Below are positions 1 through 5,816 of a stretch of 5,816 bases of DNA, piece after piece (within the stretch, counting starts at the first letter, position 1; every line of letters starts with the position of its first letter). Source of the DNA: Saprospiraceae bacterium (GTDB lineage: Bacteria > Bacteroidota > Bacteroidia > Chitinophagales > Saprospiraceae); assembly GCA_020852155.1 (NCBI GenBank), contig JADZBJ010000469.1:1-5816 (forward strand), read 5' to 3'. The notes under the pieces are model-generated. The model saw only the letters and a list, made by a program, of their open reading frames with translations. It was not told where the DNA came from and did no database searches. The translations under genes and the position numbers were made by a program.

Positions 1-2076
1 ATGTCCCACGACTGAAGTCGTGGGGTAATCTCGCATTCCTGCTTCTCGTCCGTAGCGTTCGCCCATTTGCTTCTTCAGCGCCTGCATTTCATCGCGGTAT
101 TGGGCAGCCAGCATAAAGTCGAGGTCTTTGGCCGCTTTTTTCATTTTTGACTCGGCTTCGGCAACCATTTTTTCCAATTGCCCGCGATTAGCGAGTGCCA
201 CGATGGGTTCTGCAGCGATATTGATTTCCTCTTGTTCGACGTAATACTTGGTTGGCTCGGTAGAGCGGATATCCAAAATACTCTTGGTGGCCAGAATCTG
301 CTCTCTGGTACGCGATACCGTTCGCGGTGTGATGCCGTGTTCTTCGTTATAGGCGATTTGTTTTGCCCTGCGCCGATTGGTTTCGTCCATCGTATTTTGC
401 ATGGAATCTGTCACTTTATCAGCATAAAAAATGACCAAACCGTTAGAGTTACGCGCAGCACGCCCTGCAGTCTGGGTTAGTGAACGCGCATTGCGCAGAA
501 AACCTTCCTTGTCAGCATCCAGAATAGCCACCAACGATACTTCCGGCAAATCAAGGCCTTCACGAAGCAGGTTTACCCCGATCAGCACATCAAACTCGCC
601 GAGGCGCAAATTGCGCAGTATTTCCACCCTTTCCAGGGTCTCCACTTCGGAGTGGATATACCGGCACTTCACCCCAACTTTCGCGAAGTAATTGGCTAAT
701 TCTTCGGCCATGCGCTTGGTCAATGTTGTTACCAGGGCGCGTTCGCCGGCATCAATACGACGCTGAATTTCTTCCAGCAAGTCATCAATTTGATTGAGCG
801 AGGGCCGCACTTCGATCGGCGGATCTAGCAGGCCCGTCGGGCGCACCACTTGCTCTACAACAAGGCCTTCTGTTTTTGCAACTTCATATTCGCCAGGTGT
901 TGCGGAGACAAAAACGACCTGATTAATCAGTCCTTCAAATTCTTCAAAAGCCAAGGGCCGGTTATCCATCGCCGAGGGCAACCTGAAACCAAAATTCACC
1001 AGCGATTGCTTACGGGCGCGGTCGCCGCCCCACATACCGCGCAATTGCGGGACAGTCACGTGGCTTTCATCCAGAATCATCAGGTAATCGTCAGGGAAAT
1101 AGTCGAGCAGGCAGAATGGTCGGGTGCCGGGTTTGCGCCGGTCAAAAAACCTGGAATAGTTTTCAATACCGGAACAATAGCCCAACTCCTTGATCATTTC
1201 AAGGTCAAAGGATGTGCGTTCGCGGATGCGACGGGCTTCTTCCGAGCGGCCTTCCTGAGCAAAAAAGCGTTCCTGAGCGACCATTTCATCCTGTATTTCA
1301 CGAATGATTTCATTCAGTCTGTCTTTGGGCGCCACGTACAGGTTGGCTGGAAAAATGGCGGCAAAATCCTGATTTTCAATGCGTTTTCCGGAAGTCATTT
1401 CGATGGTTTCGATGCTTTCAATCTCATTATCCCAGAAAATCACGCGATAGCCCCAATCGGCATACGGCAAGTTGATGTCCACTGTATCACCACGCACACG
1501 AAATGTTCCCCTGGAAAAATCCGTTTCCGTACGCGAATAAAGGCTATCCGTCAGGGCATACAGAAACTGCGTTTTGGGCATTTTCTGGCCTTTATTTAAG
1601 CGAATAATGCCTGTTTTATAGTCCTCCGGATTGCCCATACCATAGATACAGGACACTGACGCCACGATAATAATGTCGCGCCGGCCACTCAGCAGGGATG
1701 ATGTCGCGCGCAAGCGGAGTTTATCCACTAATTCATTGATCTGGAGGTCTTTTTCAATATAGGTATCTGAAACAGACAGGTAGGCCTCCGGCTGGTAGTA
1801 ATCGTAGTATGAAACGAAGTATTCCACGGCATTATCCGGGAAAAACGTCTGGAACTCACTATACAACTGCGCTGTCAGGGTCTTGTTGTGGGTCAGTACC
1901 AGCGTCGGGCGATTGAGTTGTGCAATGACATTTGCCATCGTAAAAGTCTTGCCGGAGCCGGTCACGCCCAGCAGAACCTGAGCCTGTTCGCCATGCTGCA
2001 CGCCGCTCACCAACTGTTTAATGGCTTGCGGTTGATCGCCGGTGGGTTGATATTCGGAGGTGATTTTAAAATCCAT
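1..2076 (-). CDS. uvrB: UvrB, excinuclease ABC subunit B (3' end runs off window)
   Basis: UvrB is the damage-verifying helicase of nucleotide excision repair. It is loaded by UvrA, opens the DNA at the lesion and recruits UvrC for incision; it acts in the cytoplasm. My translation gives 692 codons with no stop. Visible motifs, in order: Walker A GVTGSGKT (37-44, Lys43); the damage-probing beta-hairpin start YYDYYQPEAY (90-99); Walker B-type DESH (336-339); helicase motif VI QTAGRAARN (535-543); the ETNRRR linker (566-571); and the C-terminal UVR domain (about 633-670), which contacts UvrA and UvrC. The ATG at 2076 is the start: it matches the family N-terminus (MDFKITSEYQPTGDQPQAI), and the upstream frame hits TGA at 2100-2098 with no other ATG between. 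Known UvrB proteins usually end just after the UVR domain (E. coli 673 residues). Here the frame continues through REAGMRDYPTTSVVGH, the last part of which is encoded by a palindromic repeat. The family call is near certain; the true C-terminus is unknown. Confidence 0.97.
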   Translation of the reverse strand, partial: MDFKITSEYQPTGDQPQAIKQLVSGVQHGEQAQVLLGVTGSGKTFTMANVIAQLNRPTLVLTHNKTLTAQLYSEFQTFFPDNAVEYFVSYYDYYQPEAYLSVSDTYIEKDLQINELVDKLRLRATSSLLSGRRDIIIVASVSCIYGMGNPEDYKTGIIRLNKGQKMPKTQFLYALTDSLYSRTETDFSRGTFRVRGDTVDINLPYADWGYRVIFWDNEIESIETIEMTSGKRIENQDFAAIFPANLYVAPKDRLNEIIREIQDEMVAQERFFAQEGRSEEARRIRERTSFDLEMIKELGYCSGIENYSRFFDRRKPGTRPFCLLDYFPDDYLMILDESHVTVPQLRGMWGGDRARKQSLVNFGFRLPSAMDNRPLAFEEFEGLINQVVFVSATPGEYEVAKTEGLVVEQVVRPTGLLDPPIEVRPSLNQIDDLLEEIQRRIDAGERALVTTLTKRMAEELANYFAKVGVKCRYIHSEVETLERVEILRNLRLGEFDVLIGVNLLREGLDLPEVSLVAILDADKEGFLRNARSLTQTAGRAARNSNGLVIFYADKVTDSMQNTMDETNRRRAKQIAYNEEHGITPRTVSRTREQILATKSILDIRSTEPTKYYVEQEEINIAAEPIVALANRGQLEKMVAEAESKMKKAAKDLDFMLAAQYRDEMQALKKQMGERYGREAGMRDYPTTSVVGH
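4..25. repeat. IS200/IS605- or REP-like palindrome
   Basis: CCCACGACTGAAGTCGTGGG (5-24) is a perfect inverted repeat. It has a 9-bp stem around GA, or an 8-bp stem with a TGAA tetraloop, and one further T-G wobble pair at 4/25. GC-rich hairpins of this CCCACGRC...GYCGTGGG form are typical of IS200/IS605-family ends and of REP elements mobilised by Y1 (RAYT) transposases; that is family knowledge, and no transposase gene lies in the window. On the minus strand the repeat is read in frame as part of uvrB, encoding PTTSVVG, and TTAC lies directly before it. It could be a REP unit, one end of a truncated insertion element, or the edge of an element that continues beyond the window. The structure is certain; the element type is inferred. 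Confidence 0.7.
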
Positions 2077-2092
2077 ACACGGTACGTCCCCA

Positions 2093-2143
2093 ATTTTTCA
2101 AATTTCAAATTGTACATTTCTTTAAATTTGAAATTTGAAAAAT
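2093..2143. repeat. Perfect 19-bp AT-rich inverted repeat upstream of uvrB
   Basis: The arms 2093-2111 and 2125-2143 are exact reverse complements (right arm AATTTGAAATTTGAAAAAT), separated by a 13-nt loop. The structure sits 17-67 nt before the uvrB start codon, so it could form in the uvrB 5' leader if transcription begins upstream. It is unlikely to be an intrinsic terminator because the stem is almost purely A/T. It could be a dispersed intergenic repeat, a leader RNA hairpin, or a binding site for a dimeric protein; nothing in the window decides between these. Confidence 0.85.
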
Positions 2144-2162
2144 CGCATTTGAAATTTGAAAA
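2124..2162. repeat. AAATTTG-type direct repeats
   Basis: The 16-mer ATTTGAAATTTGAAAA occurs at 2126-2141 and again at 2147-2162, a period of 21 nt. Each copy is built from the heptamer AAATTTG. Because both copies are complementary to the arm at 2094-2110, two mutually exclusive hairpins are possible. The repeat fills most of the uvrB-proximal half of the gap between uvrB and murQ. It has the look of a short dispersed intergenic repeat; whether it recurs elsewhere in the genome cannot be seen from here. Confidence 0.8.
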
Positions 2163-2196
2163 GTTGGAGGAGGGAAAAAGAGTTATTTCAAGTCCG

Positions 2197-2204
2197 CAAA
2201 TTTA
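2197..2204 (-). promoter_or_regulatory. Possible Bacteroidota -7 box for uvrB
   Basis: On the minus strand this reads TAAATTTG, which fits the Bacteroidota -7 consensus TAnnTTTG. No convincing TTTG -33 box is seen at the expected distance upstream. The site is about 120 nt from the uvrB start, which would place the repeat hairpin inside a long 5' leader. The surrounding sequence is very A/T-rich and contains an 8-bp inverted repeat (2200-2207 with 2215-2222), so a chance match is quite possible. Confidence 0.2.
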
Positions 2205-2306
2205 AAACAAATTCTTTTAAATACACACTTTTAGAAAACGGATACTCTATATTATCCAACCTAATTTACAAACTGAGGCTGCTGTATTTAGCGTGTGTTC
2301 GGGAAC

Positions 2307-3107
2307 TTATCCTGCCTGAATAGCAGCCCTGACACTACCGTAACGCAACAAAAGGTATTGCGCTCTTTCATATTCCAATCCCGTTGCAGCAACAATCATT
2401 CGTGTGCCGCGATCAACCAGTTTGGCATTGCTGAGTTGCATATCGACCATTTTATTGTCTTGCACGCGCCCAAGCCGAATCATGGCCGACGTGGAAATCA
2501 TATTTAAAACCATTTTCTGAGCCGTACCAGCCTTCATCCGACTGCTACCCGTCACGAATTCCGGCCCGACAACCACTAGTACAGGAAAATCAGCCACATC
2601 CAGTATAGGCGCACCGGGATTGCAGGTAATGCAACCTGTGGCAATGCCGCGTTCCTGACAGGCCTTTAGTCCGTGTATCACATAAGGTGTTGTACCGCTG
2701 GCTGCGATGCCGATAACGGTGTCGCGTTCGTCGGGCTGCCAGGCGCTGAGGTCTGCCCAGGCTTGATCTATGCTGTCTTCAGCAAACTCCACCGGATTGC
2801 GGATAGCCCGGTCACCTCCGGCGATCAAGCCGACAACCCATTCCGGTGGAGCGCCGAAAGTAGGCGGTATTTCAGAAGCATCCAGTATGCCCAAACGCCC
2901 GCTGGTACCCGCGCCGATATAAAACAGTCGGCCGCCTTCCTGCATTTTCGGAACTAACTGCTCCACCAGCGCCTCGATTTGAGGGATGGCCTTTTGTACC
3001 GCCAGCGCAACTTTTTGATCTTCCGCGTTGATGTTATCCAGCAATTCGCGGACGCTCATTTGCTCCAAATGGCGATAAAGCGAGTTGCTTTCTGTTATTT
3101 TTTCCAT
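2307..3107 (-). CDS. murQ: MurQ, N-acetylmuramic acid 6-phosphate etherase (short form)
   Basis: MurQ cleaves the D-lactyl ether of MurNAc-6-phosphate, giving GlcNAc-6-phosphate and D-lactate, and so feeds recovered cell-wall sugar into amino-sugar metabolism. It is a cytoplasmic SIS-fold enzyme. Signatures seen in the 266 residues: N-terminal TESNSLYRHLEQMS (5-18); the sugar-phosphate loop GAGTSGRLGILDASEIPPTFG (65-85, split here as GAGTSGRLGI and LDASEIPPTFG); IAASGTTPYV (134-143); and GSSRMKAGTAQKMVLNM (187-203). Glu79 and Glu110 correspond in context and 31-residue spacing to E. coli catalytic Glu83 and Glu114, so the enzyme looks active. It ends about 30 residues before the E. coli protein (298 residues), lacking the C-terminal helical tail; shorter forms are expected in Bacteroidota, so this is not evidence of damage. 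The ATG at 3107 gives the family N-terminus, with a weak AAAGG just before it. The propeller gene lies 87 nt upstream on the same strand, so co-transcription is possible though functionally unexplained. Confidence 0.95.
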   Translation of the reverse strand: MEKITESNSLYRHLEQMSVRELLDNINAEDQKVALAVQKAIPQIEALVEQLVPKMQEGGRLFYIGAGTSGRLGILDASEIPPTFGAPPEWVVGLIAGGDRAIRNPVEFAEDSIDQAWADLSAWQPDERDTVIGIAASGTTPYVIHGLKACQERGIATGCITCNPGAPILDVADFPVLVVVGPEFVTGSSRMKAGTAQKMVLNMISTSAMIRLGRVQDNKMVDMQLSNAKLVDRGTRMIVAATGLEYERAQYLLLRYGSVRAAIQAG

Positions 3108-3116
3108 GCCTTTGAT

Positions 3117-3150
3117 CAGGATTTTCGGGATTTAAGGATTTTCAGGATTT
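3117..3150. repeat. GGATTTT-type short tandem repeat
   Basis: Two imperfect 17-nt units lie side by side: CAGGATTTTCGGGATTT (3117-3133) and AAGGATTTTCAGGATTT (3134-3150). Each is itself two GGATTT half-units of 8-9 nt. TTTGATC occurs at both flanks (3111-3117 and 3148-3154). The repeat occupies the murQ-proximal part of the 87-nt gap and ends about 10 nt before the murQ start codon. It forms no strong hairpin. Similar GGATTTTCAGGATT-like strings occur between genes in Bacteroidota genomes, as far as I recall; recurrence here cannot be tested from the window. Confidence 0.65.
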
Positions 3151-3194
3151 GATCGCGGCTAATTTTTGACTGATTTATTGCTCATCAACACCTG

Positions 3195-5144
3195 TTATCG
3201 TTTCAGCATGGACAACATTTGCACGTACTGTCCCTGTTGGATGCGAACATAATATGTTCCGGGAGTCAGATGGCTGATGGTCAGGGGCATTTGCAACGTC
3301 TCCTCTACCTCTACGGAAGCAACCTGCTCGACGATTTGTCCGGCAGCGTTACAAATGGCTATTGAAACAGGCGCATGTTGATCGGTATTGATGACTATTT
3401 CACAATAATCAGACACAACATTCGGTCGCAATTGAGCGAAAACGGGCCGATACTGAATATCCACCGAACGCGCTTGCGAATAATTCACTTTGCCGTCGAG
3501 GTCAACCTGACGAAGCCTGAAATAATGCAGTCCTGATTCAAGGGTTTCTGTCTTGAACTGGTAAGACGTGGTGCGTTGCACATCGCCTTTGGCTTCCTGA
3601 AAACCAAGTGTTGTCCAGGTATTAGCATCCTGACTGTGTTCGATATAAAAACCCTTGTTATTGATTTCGCTGGCCGTTTCCCAGGCCAATTGTGCTGTGT
3701 TTTTATCTGATTCCACATCAAAGCGTACCAGTTCGACGGGGGCGGAAGTGGAAGTCAGTGCGGCATTGGTCGCGGTGAGTATGCCGTTGCTGACAGAAAT
3801 GCTTGTCGTGTAAACCTGATATCCCACTTTGGTTACCCTGAAAGTGTAAGTGCCGGATTGTAACAGGCCCATTTTATATTCGCCAAATGGATACTGGCCA
3901 TTGTTCAAGGGCGCTGAGGTTGTTGAAAGCACCACCTGATTACTGGCGTTGAGGAGTTCAACAGTTGCATCAGCGATGGGGTTACCTGTCGCAGCATCAG
4001 TAATCAGACCTTCGATGTAGCACCCTCGCTGGTAAGTAGGTGTCAGTACCCACATTTCGCCGGAAGTAAAACTGGCGCCGTTGATGTTGCTCACGATGAG
4101 CGTGCCACTGTTAAAGAAAGGATACACGCCCCAGGCGCCGTTAAAACCACTCCCGCTACCACTGGGATAAGTGTCGTAATTCCCTACCTGAACAAGGTTG
4201 TCAGGTCTTGAAACATCAACAATCGTAATGCCGTCGGTGTACCACGACGTGATGGCATAATTGTCCTTGATATAAGTATTGTGGACGATGGAGTTAGACC
4301 CCGGATTGCTTTGTATTTTATCCAAAAACTTGATATTACCCGTGTTACTGATGTCGTATGCTGAAAGGAAGGAATTAACCTTTTCGTCAGTGGCAAACAG
4401 GTAGTTGCCATTACGCCAGGTGTTGTGGGTGAAGTTGTTGGGTGTGTTTTGGGTTATGACAGACGAGAGCGACGGTGGCGCCGTGGATTTACTGCTGGTA
4501 TTGATGATGCTGAAAAATCCGCCATAAATATGCCCTGCATACATCATATCGTTGTCCGCATAACCGTCGTGAATGTAGTTATGGTTGGTGGTACTGAAAG
4601 CCGTATTGACGTAGCCGACGTAAGTCGGGTTATAAGGATCGGGTGTCAGGTCAAAAATCAGCGCGCGGCCATTGTACAGCGAACTGCCATAAACATACAA
4701 ATAGCCCTTGGTTTCGTCCACCTGAAGGGCATGGGCTGAGCCGACTGATAAACCGCCCGGAATTTGACCGGCAGCGGTATAGAATTTTGAAGTCACGGTA
4801 CCCGGCAAACTGCCGAGGTTGGCGATCAGGATACCTCCACCACCTTCAGATACTTCGTACAAGCAGTGAATACCGTTATAGGAATAGGTTCTGATTTCGT
4901 GCCAATCGCTGTTCGGGTGATTAATGCTGACCCTCCGCACCGGCGCTGTCGGACTGGTAACTTCAATGATAATCAGGCTGTCATATCCACCGACCAGGGC
5001 GTACTCGCTTGTGCCCAGGGTAAAGCCCCAGATGTTGGCTAATTCCTGATTCGGGAAAGTGACTTTGGAGGCAAAAGAGATGTTCGTTTGAGCCTGGGCA
5101 AACTGGAGCGAACAGCAGCAAAGTAGTAAGAAAAGGAAACGCAT
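3195..5144 (-). CDS. Secreted LVIVD / choice-of-anchor B beta-propeller protein with T9SS sorting domain
   Basis: This 649-residue protein is predicted to be exported. It starts with a signal peptide (1 to about 18, cleavage after AQA); the Cys9-11 cluster lacks a proper lipobox. Residues about 23-370 resemble the Bacteroidota choice-of-anchor B / LVIVD-repeat family. Seven repeats can be read with anchor residues Trp39, His82, His138, His192, His240, His288 and Trp338, each followed by a strand pair and often an I-D/N-hydrophobic segment (for example GITIVDVSRPDN, 305-316), as in a seven-bladed beta-propeller. Next come a carboxypeptidase-regulatory-like beta-sandwich (about 374-465), a fibronectin-III-like domain (about 468-563, APVELVRFDV...LAWETASEINNKGF) and a type A T9SS sorting domain (about 570-649, ending LTPGTYYVRIQQG...MLSMLKR). 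The last would direct passage through the outer membrane and attachment to the surface or release. No substrate or enzyme activity can be assigned. Start: ATG 5144 directly precedes the signal peptide; no Shine-Dalgarno site is visible, as is usual in this phylum. A second T9SS cargo gene lies just upstream. Confidence 0.9.
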   Translation of the reverse strand: MRFLFLLLCCCSLQFAQAQTNISFASKVTFPNQELANIWGFTLGTSEYALVGGYDSLIIIEVTSPTAPVRRVSINHPNSDWHEIRTYSYNGIHCLYEVSEGGGGILIANLGSLPGTVTSKFYTAAGQIPGGLSVGSAHALQVDETKGYLYVYGSSLYNGRALIFDLTPDPYNPTYVGYVNTAFSTTNHNYIHDGYADNDMMYAGHIYGGFFSIINTSSKSTAPPSLSSVITQNTPNNFTHNTWRNGNYLFATDEKVNSFLSAYDISNTGNIKFLDKIQSNPGSNSIVHNTYIKDNYAITSWYTDGITIVDVSRPDNLVQVGNYDTYPSGSGSGFNGAWGVYPFFNSGTLIVSNINGASFTSGEMWVLTPTYQRGCYIEGLITDAATGNPIADATVELLNASNQVVLSTTSAPLNNGQYPFGEYKMGLLQSGTYTFRVTKVGYQVYTTSISVSNGILTATNAALTSTSAPVELVRFDVESDKNTAQLAWETASEINNKGFYIEHSQDANTWTTLGFQEAKGDVQRTTSYQFKTETLESGLHYFRLRQVDLDGKVNYSQARSVDIQYRPVFAQLRPNVVSDYCEIVINTDQHAPVSIAICNAAGQIVEQVASVEVEETLQMPLTISHLTPGTYYVRIQQGQYVQMLSMLKR

Positions 5145-5340
5145 TGTACATAACGTTTAAACGATTAACGCATATTGAGGAGATGCATCATTGGCCAGGG
5201 AGAAAGGTTTTGCGCAACGTGGTTCTGGACTGCAAGGTTTGTAAAAAAGTTGAGTTAGTCGAGGCGAATAGAAAGGATTTTATGGAGAGGAATGGCAATT
5301 TCTGGTTTTTACTAAATTCTGCGAACACTGGCCACCCTTC

Positions 5341-5385
5341 AAAACAAAATCCCCTGCCCGGACACAACGATCACAGACAGGGGAT
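5341..5385 (-). terminator. Rho-independent terminator-like hairpin after the right-hand T9SS gene
   Basis: ATCCCCTG (5349-5356) and CAGGGGAT (5378-5385) form a perfect 8-bp stem with a 21-nt loop. Read on the minus strand, the stem is followed at once by TTTGTTTT (5348-5341), so the T-tract is on the correct side for ending transcription of the gene whose stop codon is at 5430-5428. The loop is longer than in a classic terminator, which lowers confidence. If active, it separates that gene from the propeller gene, which must then have its own promoter within 5145-5340. Confidence 0.6.
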
Positions 5386-5392
5386 GAAAAAA

Positions 5393-5430
5393 CACTAATC
5401 ACTCACCACTAATCACTCACCACTCACTCA
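5393..5430. repeat. 14-bp tandem repeat overlapping a stop codon
   Basis: CACTAATCACTCAC occurs twice in perfect tandem (5393-5406 and 5407-5420), followed by a shortened copy, CACTCACTCA (5421-5430). The last three bases of the shortened copy are the TGA stop codon, on the minus strand, of the right-hand gene. The array therefore fills the space between that stop codon and the terminator-like hairpin. It has no dyad symmetry. It could be a slippage product or a member of a dispersed repeat family. Confidence 0.85.
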
Positions 5431-5816
5431 GTGTTGTACGGCCATAACGCGCGATGCGCGACCGTGGCTATTGCCAATGCTGTAGTAGTAAGCGCCGTTA
5501 GGCAGGTTATCAGCATTAAAGTTGAATTGGTTCTCGCCTGAATTAAGGCTGATAAGTTCGTGGTGTACGCGCTGACCGAGCAGGTCGAATACTTCAAACT
5601 GGAATTGACCCGATGTTTTGGCGTCAATCATGATCGCTGTTGAGCCGCTGAAAGGATTCGGCTGGTTTTTCAGGCTATTGATCTCGCTCGACAAGTCATT
5701 GACGCCGACATTACACATACCCGGCTCGCGTACCTGAATGATGTATTCATTACCCGGCGCTACCGTGCCCGGAAACTGTACCGGAATCGGGAACGGAAAT
5801 GATGGCGAACTGATCG
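5428..5816 (-). CDS. C-terminal part of a T9SS-secreted protein (5' end outside window)
   Basis: The frame is open to the right edge, giving 128 whole residues plus part of a codon, so an internal ATG at 5718 should not be taken as the start. The last 80 or so residues form a typical type A T9SS sorting domain: NQPNPFSGSTAIMI, then FQFEVFDLLGQRV, a G-E-N turn, LPNGAYYYSIGN and a final short strand ending VMAVQH. Such domains guide cargo through the outer membrane and are usually removed on arrival. The part upstream (SSPSFPFPIPVQFPG, then TVAPGNEYIIQVREPGMC) looks like the end of a beta-rich domain, but I do not recognise it, and the function of the mature protein cannot be told from this fragment. 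The stop lies within a tandem repeat and is followed by a terminator-like hairpin, which marks the end of this transcript. Confidence 0.9.
   Translation of the reverse strand, partial: ISSPSFPFPIPVQFPGTVAPGNEYIIQVREPGMCNVGVNDLSSEINSLKNQPNPFSGSTAIMIDAKTSGQFQFEVFDLLGQRVHHELISLNSGENQFNFNADNLPNGAYYYSIGNSHGRASRVMAVQH

Noticed and set aside
850..1599. Long plus-strand open frame (249 codons) inside uvrB
   Set aside because: It lies wholly antisense to the helicase-encoding part of uvrB and its translation shows no recognisable domain; it is a frame shadow of a highly conserved gene.
2093..2162. CRISPR-like or riboswitch reading of the AAATTTG array
   Set aside because: There are only two to three short, nearly contiguous copies without regular spacers, and no conserved aptamer-like core; it is better described as a small intergenic repeat.
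2240..2257. GGATA...TATCC stem downstream of murQ, followed on the minus strand by GTTTTCT
   Set aside because: Only 5 bp with an 8-nt loop and low GC; too weak to call a terminator.
3485..3721. Second minus-strand frame within the propeller gene, considered as a frameshifted domain
   Set aside because: The main frame is continuous through the FN3-like domain and T9SS domain here, so the alternative frame is a shadow.
5154..5163. 10-bp perfect palindrome CGTTTAAACG just upstream of the propeller gene start
   Set aside because: It might be an operator, but short A/T-rich palindromes are common by chance and there is no second site or known regulator match.
5144..5398. Plus-strand open frame of 84 codons in the gap beside the propeller gene, with a CxxC pair
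   Set aside because: It begins with TTG overlapping the propeller gene start, crosses the terminator-like hairpin and part of the tandem repeat, and resembles no known family.

Overview
The window most likely comes from a member of the Bacteroidota, probably a Saprospiraceae- or Chitinophagia-like group. Two features support this. There are two proteins with C-terminal type IX secretion (T9SS) sorting domains, a system confined to this phylum and its close relatives. UvrB and MurQ also carry Bacteroidota-style sequence variants, and strong Shine-Dalgarno sites are missing. The family-level placement is inference.

All four genes lie on the minus strand. In transcription order, from right to left, they are: the C-terminal part of a secreted T9SS cargo protein (5428 to the right edge); a 649-residue secreted beta-propeller protein of the LVIVD / 'choice-of-anchor B' type (3195-5144); a compact MurQ, N-acetylmuramic acid 6-phosphate etherase (2307-3107); and nearly complete UvrB, the excinuclease ABC helicase subunit (2076 to the left edge). 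A rho-independent terminator-like hairpin follows the right-hand gene. The propeller gene and murQ are 87 nt apart with no visible terminator, so read-through is possible. The four genes share no obvious pathway: two are cell-surface or secreted, one is for cell-wall recycling and one is for DNA repair. I read this as ordinary chromosomal housekeeping sequence, not as a dedicated system.

The most unusual content is outside the annotated domains. A near-perfect palindrome at the extreme left edge (4-25) resembles IS200/IS605 or REP elements. It is read in frame as the tail of uvrB, whose normal stop codon is not seen. Each of the three intergenic gaps carries a different short repeat: an AAATTTG-type array folding into a perfect 19-bp hairpin upstream of uvrB, a GGATTTT-type array between murQ and the propeller gene, and a 14-bp CACTAATCACTCAC tandem repeat that overlaps the stop codon of the right-hand gene. 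Inside the propeller protein, seven regularly spaced repeats can be read, five of them with a histidine at the same position. I found no CRISPR array, tRNA, rRNA, toxin-antitoxin pair or defence system.
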